From Undibacterium parvum (GTDB lineage Bacteria > Pseudomonadota > Gammaproteobacteria > Burkholderiales > Burkholderiaceae_D): 64,000 bases of DNA. The notes under the pieces are model-generated. The model was not told where the DNA came from and did no database searches. It saw only the letters and a list, made by a program, of their open reading frames with translations. Positions 60,019 to 64,000 of the stretch are shown one piece after another (position 1 is the stretch's first letter; each line of letters starts with the position of its first letter). Where the stretch lies: positions 62,001 to 126,000 of the forward strand of contig NZ_CP034464.1 in the NCBI RefSeq assembly GCF_003955735.1. The letters run 5' to 3'. A program made the translations under genes and the position numbers.

Positions 60019-60357
60019 ATGGTTGCGGCCGAATTATTTAAACAACAATCCAAATATCAAGAATACTCAGAAAGAAGAAAGCGCAGTGTTACGCTCTTTA
60101 CTTTGATACAGCTGGCACCTTGGGAAGTTGTCGATGGAGAAATGCTAGATCAAGGCTACGCATCAGAGGACGCCCAGCCATCCGGAAAAATGCGAGAGAT
60201 TTGCCCCTATTGCAACAACGTCCCTTTAGACCTAATTTTGCGCTATAAGCACGTCAAACGCGCTCATCTTTTTTGCGAAAATTGCACTCGCTGCTTTGAC
60301 GCACTCTACCCAGACGGCACGTCTGCACTCGCCTTAGGGGCTGCATCCTTACCCTAA
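60019..60357 (+). CDS. Small zinc-ribbon protein of unknown function
   Basis: 112 residues with a good ribosome site (AGGAG). The N-terminal half is basic/helical (SKYQEYSERRKRSVTLFTLI). The C-terminal half has two Cys clusters, CPYC (62, 65) and CENCTRC (86, 89, 92), that look like a zinc ribbon. I do not recognise the family. It has its own terminator at 60385-60428. Confidence 0.75.
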   Translation: MVAAELFKQQSKYQEYSERRKRSVTLFTLIQLAPWEVVDGEMLDQGYASEDAQPSGKMREICPYCNNVPLDLILRYKHVKRAHLFCENCTRCFDALYPDGTSALALGAASLP

Positions 60358-60384
60358 ACAATAATACAGGCCAAATATTAAATC

Positions 60385-60428
60385 CAAGCATCCAGCAGTC
60401 AGCTATGAAACGGATGCTTGATTTTTTT
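60385..60428 (+). terminator. Terminator of the zinc-ribbon gene
   Basis: CAAGCATCC/GGATGCTTG, a 9-bp perfect stem with an 18-nt loop, followed by ATTTTTTT. Confidence 0.8.
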
Positions 60429-60479
60429 GTGCCAACCCGGTGATATTCCCGCGTCAGCACTAAACCTCAAACATTAAAC

Positions 60480-60776
60480 CTAAACAACATTCTGCAAGCG
60501 CATTGCAACGCTCATATCACCAGACACTTTGAGTTTTCCCGCCATGAATCCATTGACTGGATTTAGCTCACCAGTAAGCATTGCACTTAAGTCCTCTAAT
60601 AACATATTGACTGTACAGCCAGCCTCCAAATTTTCATTGCTTACAGTATTAGGTGTGGCGAGAGCGTCTACATACACGACGCCATCGCTACCACAATCAA
60701 ATTTCAAAGTTGCATTGAGATTACTTTGAACCCCAACTTTAGTGCGAATTGCCTCTGTACATGCTTGCAAATCCAT
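60480..60776 (-). CDS. SCP2 sterol-carrier-like domain protein
   Basis: 98 residues forming a single SCP2 domain: AGCTVNMLLEDLSAMLTGEL and the conserved NGFMAGKLKVSGDMSVAMRL. Stand-alone SCP2 proteins bind lipids or acyl-CoA; no substrate can be named. The ribosome site AAGGAGTAAT is strong. Confidence 0.88.
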   Translation of the reverse strand: MDLQACTEAIRTKVGVQSNLNATLKFDCGSDGVVYVDALATPNTVSNENLEAGCTVNMLLEDLSAMLTGELNPVNGFMAGKLKVSGDMSVAMRLQNVV

Positions 60777-60859
60777 GCGATTACTCCTTTTTTTGTTTAT
60801 CTAGTCTGAAATTTATTAACTAACGCTAAAAACATAGGGCTTTAATTCGGTGCAAAAAC

Positions 60860-61510
60860 CTATTTTAGAACGCAGGTAAGCATCCAAAAATATTGATTTC
60901 TAAAAATCCGAATATCCCTCGCCGCAAGGCCGATTCTCTTGCGCAAAAAACTATCCGTCGGGAAATTCTTAACCACCTCAACCCGAGCACCATCTTCCTG
61001 CATCCTAAACTGATGGGTATTACCCTCCAAATCAGTTCTAGCAATCACAGTACTACTGCCTTCAACGTAATTATTATCGATCATCACTAGAAAACTTCCT
61101 TTTCCAGCGGCACGACTAAATTGAGCAAGTACATCTGCCTGCTCTTCACGTTTCACATGCGACCAAAAAAATCCAGCGAAACACGCAGAATATTGCCCTT
61201 GCGTTGAGGCAGGCAAGGCAAAAACGTCAGCCAATCCAAACTGCACCCGATCAGATGGGTATTTTTTAGTCGCAGCGATATCAAGCATGGATTGATTAAT
61301 ATCTGTGGCTACCACAGACTGCGCCGCAGGAGCGAAACGCTCAGTCCAATATCCAGTGCCACATGCGACTTCTAATACTTTATGCTGTTCTAAAGCATGA
61401 TTGACGCGTTGTTCAATTTCCAATAAATCCTTTTGACGCTCTGGTCTTTGATAAATACTCTCGTAGGTATCAGCACGCTGTGCGTAATATTTACTCATTA
61501 CTTCACGCAT
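60860..61510 (-). CDS. Class I SAM-dependent methyltransferase
   Basis: 216 residues from ATG 61510 (MREVMSKYYAQRADTYESIY), preceded by AGAGAGAG; a frame open to 61579 adds a basic stretch that is unlikely to be translated. Motif I is VLEVACGTGYWTERFAP; DINQSML and GLADVFALP follow. The substrate is unknown. Confidence 0.85.
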   Translation of the reverse strand: MREVMSKYYAQRADTYESIYQRPERQKDLLEIEQRVNHALEQHKVLEVACGTGYWTERFAPAAQSVVATDINQSMLDIAATKKYPSDRVQFGLADVFALPASTQGQYSACFAGFFWSHVKREEQADVLAQFSRAAGKGSFLVMIDNNYVEGSSTVIARTDLEGNTHQFRMQEDGARVEVVKNFPTDSFLRKRIGLAARDIRIFRNQYFWMLTCVLK

Positions 61511-61640
61511 AATTCTCTCTCTTCTAAAAAATACAGCCCGAACTTTAAAATCCCAAGGCCTATCTTTATTTAATAACATCCTGCAAATAGCAAGTCAAAG
61601 TACTCAAGCGGACCGCGAGATCGCTAGCGAACCATCGCTC

Positions 61641-62582
61641 TTATAAATCATAGGTATCTTTATTGCCCTGCATGACTTGATCGATCAGTTTGCGATTGAT
61701 GGTCGGCGTTAACAACTCTATAAAAGTATAGATATAACTGCGCAGATAAGCGCCACGACGGATTGCCACACGTGACACATTCATACCAAATAAATGCCCC
61801 ACTGGTATCGCTTTCAAATGCGTATCTCGCTCAGCATCAAAGGCCATGCCTGCGATAATACCCACTCCCATACCCAACTCAACATAGGTCTTGATGACGT
61901 CAGCATCAATCGCCTCGAGCAGCACATCTGGCTTTAAATCACGGATTTCAAAAGCGTGATCAATTTTGCTGCGCCCAGCAAAGGCCGCATCATACGTAAT
62001 CAAGGGGTAATGCGCAATCTCCTCTAAAGTAATTTGCTTTAACTTCAGCAAAGGATGCTCGGGTGGCACGACGACGACATGCTCCCACTGATAACAAGGC
62101 AAGGACACCAAGCCATCAATCCCAGCGATCGCCTCAGTCGCGATCGCAATATCGGCTTGATCGCGCATGACCATTTCGGCAATTTGTTTGGGATTGCCTT
62201 GCAACAAAGAGAGCCGCACTTTCGGGTATTTTTGCATAAACGCCTGCACAACTTTAGGCAGGATATAACGCGCCTGAGTGTGCGTCGTAGCGATAGTAAA
62301 ACTACCACTATCCTGGGCGGCATACTCTTTGCCTATTCTTTTCAAGCCATCGATTTCTTGCATGATCAATTCAACCGAAACAAGGACCGCCCGACCAGGC
62401 TCAGTCAAACCACGAATACGCTTGCCGTGCCGTGCAAAGATATCGACACCAAGCTCCTCTTCGAGCTCGATAATCGCCTTAGAGACACCGGGTTGTGACG
62501 TGAATAAGGCCTTGGCAGCTTCGGTCAAGTTGAAATTTTGTCTGACTGCTTCGCGCACAAAGCGCAACTGGTGTAGGTTCAT
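61641..62582 (-). CDS. LysR-family regulator, CysB/Cbl type
   Basis: 313 residues. The N-terminal helix-turn-helix (NLTEAAKALFTSQPGVSKAI) and the CysB-specific DIFARHGKRIRGLTEPG are clear. The effector domain has TTHTQARYILPKVVQAFMQK and the sulfur-ligand segment GNPKQIAEMV. CysB activates sulfate assimilation and responds to O-acetylserine, the product of CysE encoded at 38.2 kb. A palindrome lies 78 bp upstream. Confidence 0.92.
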   Translation of the reverse strand: MNLHQLRFVREAVRQNFNLTEAAKALFTSQPGVSKAIIELEEELGVDIFARHGKRIRGLTEPGRAVLVSVELIMQEIDGLKRIGKEYAAQDSGSFTIATTHTQARYILPKVVQAFMQKYPKVRLSLLQGNPKQIAEMVMRDQADIAIATEAIAGIDGLVSLPCYQWEHVVVVPPEHPLLKLKQITLEEIAHYPLITYDAAFAGRSKIDHAFEIRDLKPDVLLEAIDADVIKTYVELGMGVGIIAGMAFDAERDTHLKAIPVGHLFGMNVSRVAIRRGAYLRSYIYTFIELLTPTINRKLIDQVMQGNKDTYDL

Positions 62583-62659
62583 TGATTAACTCTTACGGCC
62601 GCCGACTAGGCCTATTTGCTGATTGTCTTATGTCATTGAGTGATGACAAGTTTCATTTA

Positions 62660-62679
62660 ATATACTCACGCTAGTATAT
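62660..62679. promoter_or_regulatory. Palindrome upstream of the CysB-like gene
   Basis: ATATACT-CACGCT-AGTATAT, perfect 7-bp arms with a 6-bp centre. Its T-N11-A character fits an LysR-type site; autoregulation is possible. A second shorter pair GTCAT/ATGAC lies at 62632-62647. Confidence 0.45.
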
Positions 62680-62745
62680 AGAGCCTAGGAAAAGAATTCC
62701 ACGCTTACCAGCGCGAGCCTCGTTAAAGTCCGGTTACTCAGCTCG

Positions 62746-63735
62746 CTATTTTTGATGATATTCCACAACGCTTTGTTCAATCGCACCAAAAATAGACTTG
62801 CCATTCTTGTCCAGCATTTCTATACGGATTTTGTCGCCAAATTGCATAAATGCAGTACTCGCTGCACCATCAGCAATCATCTCAAGCGCACGCTTTTCTG
62901 CGATACAACTAAAACCTTTACTCGCATCCTTATTCGAAACCGTGCCTGAGCCAATAATAGTGCCAGCACGCGCATTGCGTGTTTTGCATAAATGGGTAAT
63001 TAATTGCGGAAAAGAAAACACCATATCGACGCCGGCATTCGGCTGCCCGACCAGTACCGCATTCCAACTGGAGCGCACAGCTAAATGCACTTTACCGTCC
63101 TTCCACGAGTCACCCAATTCATCAGGCGTAACTGCCACAGGAGAAAAACTGGTGGCCGGTTTAGACTGAAAGAAGCCAAAACCTTTGGCTAATTCAGCGG
63201 GAATCAAATTTCTAAGCGAAACATCATTTACCAGCATCAACAAGCGTATATGTTGCGCCGCATGTTGCACCTTGCAGCCCATGGGCACATCGCCCGTGAT
63301 CACCGCGATCTCACTTTCAAAATCCAAACCCCACTCCTCCGATTGCAACTCGATATCATCGTTAGGTCCAATGAAATCATCACTACCACCTTGGTACATT
63401 AAAGGGTCGTGCCAGAAACTATCTGGCATGTCGGCGTTGCGCGCTTTGCGCACCAGTTCGACATGATTCACGTAGGCAGAACCATCCGCCCATTGATACG
63501 CCCTAGGCAACGGCGCCATACATTTTTGAGTATCAAACTCGAATGCGGCACTTGCCTTGCCGGCATTAAGACGCTCGTACAGTAGCTGCAATTGTGGCGC
63601 GATAAAAGCCCAATCATCCAATGCGCGCTGCATGCTGGCGGCGATGCCATCGGCAATTGCGGCGGTCTTCAGATCACGGGATACGACCAACAATTGACCA
63701 TCGCGCGATCCGTCTTTGAGTGTCGCAAGTTTCAT
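62746..63735 (-). CDS. Fumarylacetoacetate hydrolase family protein
   Basis: 329 residues from ATG 63735 (MKLATLKDGSRDGQLLVVSR). The FAH fold metal ligands lie in the segment LDFESEIAVITGDVPMG, followed by LLMLVNDVSLRNLIPAE and IGSGTVSNKDASKGF. Such enzymes hydrolyse or decarboxylate beta-diketo acids in aromatic breakdown; the exact substrate is not clear. The frame stays open upstream to 63885 but there it runs through the dispersed repeat. Confidence 0.88.
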   Translation of the reverse strand: MKLATLKDGSRDGQLLVVSRDLKTAAIADGIAASMQRALDDWAFIAPQLQLLYERLNAGKASAAFEFDTQKCMAPLPRAYQWADGSAYVNHVELVRKARNADMPDSFWHDPLMYQGGSDDFIGPNDDIELQSEEWGLDFESEIAVITGDVPMGCKVQHAAQHIRLLMLVNDVSLRNLIPAELAKGFGFFQSKPATSFSPVAVTPDELGDSWKDGKVHLAVRSSWNAVLVGQPNAGVDMVFSFPQLITHLCKTRNARAGTIIGSGTVSNKDASKGFSCIAEKRALEMIADGAASTAFMQFGDKIRIEMLDKNGKSIFGAIEQSVVEYHQK

Positions 63736-63817
63736 AGTGTATTTCTTTCGTGTATGCACCCTACTATGAAGATGCCTGGTTAAATCGATCAAAAAATTCC
63801 GAGCATAGGCTGGAGAC

Positions 63818-63872
63818 GCATATTCCATGCGGCCTGGCGAGGCACATGGCTGGACAGCCGCATGGAATATGC
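63818..63872. repeat. Perfect inverted-repeat copy of the dispersed GCATGGAATATGC element
   Basis: GCATATTCCATGCGGC (63818-63833) and GCCGCATGGAATATGC (63857-63872), 16-bp perfect arms with a 23-nt loop. It is the most complete of three copies in the window. Confidence 0.75.
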
Positions 63873-63902
63873 GCAAGCGGCCCATGCCTTAAAAATTTTA
63901 AA

Positions 63903-63943
63903 TAAAAAAAGCGCACACCTTTTCGAGAGGTGCCGCTTTTTTA
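63903..63943. terminator. Bidirectional intrinsic terminator
   Basis: AAAAAAGCG/CGCTTTTTT with inner CACCT/AGGTG and a short mismatch. It probably ends the minus-strand gene whose stop is at 63955. Confidence 0.8.
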
Positions 63944-63954
63944 TATATTGCATC

Positions 63955-64000
63955 TTAAATCAGCGCTGCCTCATGCTTGGCAACTAGCGCTAGATTGATA
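63955..64000 (-). CDS. C-terminal end of an unidentified gene
   Basis: On the minus strand a frame enters from the window edge and ends INLALVAKHEAALI then TAA at 63955-63957, 12 bp before the terminator. Only 14-15 codons are visible, so the product cannot be named. Confidence 0.45.
   Translation of the reverse strand, partial: INLALVAKHEAALI

Noticed and set aside
63736..63885. 50-residue N-terminal extension of the FAA hydrolase frame
   Set aside because: It runs through the dispersed palindrome, and the family N-terminus begins at the ATG at 63735.

Overview
The window is a stretch of ordinary bacterial chromosome. Its gene families and gene order point to a betaproteobacterium of the order Burkholderiales, probably family Oxalobacteraceae (Undibacterium/Herminiimonas-like). 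The main clues are hfq-hflX-hflK-hflC-hisZ-purA in one run; der-bamB-yfgM-hisS-ispG-rodZ-pilF-rlmN-ndk in another; an alkA-like/accA/tilS block; and a flhDC-motAB-che cluster. The family placement is inference: there is no rRNA gene to confirm it. I see no prophage, integrase, transposase gene, CRISPR array or plasmid function.

Layout. 1-14.7 kb: the end of a PP2C phosphatase, a glutathione S-transferase, a FimV-like protein, divergent trmJ/suhB, the RNA helicase rhlE, an AlgZ/AlgR-type two-component pair, an ~870-bp gap holding a MITE-like element with a 7-bp target-site duplication, mutS, slyD, a ribosomal oxygenase and a small Ala-rich lipoprotein. 14.8-29.4 kb: a minus-strand motility and chemotaxis cluster read as flhD-flhC-(membrane methyltransferase)-motA-motB-cheZ-like-cheY2-cheA-cheW-mcp-cheR-cheD-cheB-cheY, followed by an EAL/HDOD protein. 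Upstream of flhD lies a 585-bp AT-rich regulatory region with two FliA-type promoter boxes and two perfect palindromes. 29.4-33.2 kb: dnaQ, tilS, accA and an AlkA-like glycosylase. 33.6-38.1 kb (plus strand): a TPR protein and a YkuD enzyme that both end in NTF2-like domains, two cyclophilins and lpxH. 38.2-42.4 kb: cysE, rlmB, rnr. 42.6-42.95 kb: two identical tRNA-Leu(CAG) genes, each with its own promoter and terminator. 43-59.3 kb: two long housekeeping runs on the minus strand. 59.5-64 kb: a ferredoxin, a zinc-ribbon protein of unknown role, an SCP2 protein, a methyltransferase, a CysB-like regulator, an FAA hydrolase and the last codons of another gene.

How the genes work together. FlhDC is the master switch for flagella, MotAB is the stator, and the che genes form a full adaptation-capable pathway. 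The receptor carries a CheR-tethering tail (NWEEF), and CheR, CheB and CheD are all present. The housekeeping runs cover tRNA charging, histidine and purine synthesis, outer-membrane assembly, isoprenoid synthesis, cell shape, type IV pili and rRNA modification.

The most interesting points are the tandem FliA boxes plus a terminator-like hairpin upstream of flhDC (possible sRNA or feedback), a FAM173-like membrane methyltransferase embedded in the flagellar operon, a C-terminal G-D-[VI]-[DE]-L-F motif shared by CheD and the CheZ-like protein, the MITE with target-site duplication, and a Csd6/Pgp2-like cell-wall enzyme next to a TPR protein with the same C-terminal fold. I did not find a clearly new multi-gene system.
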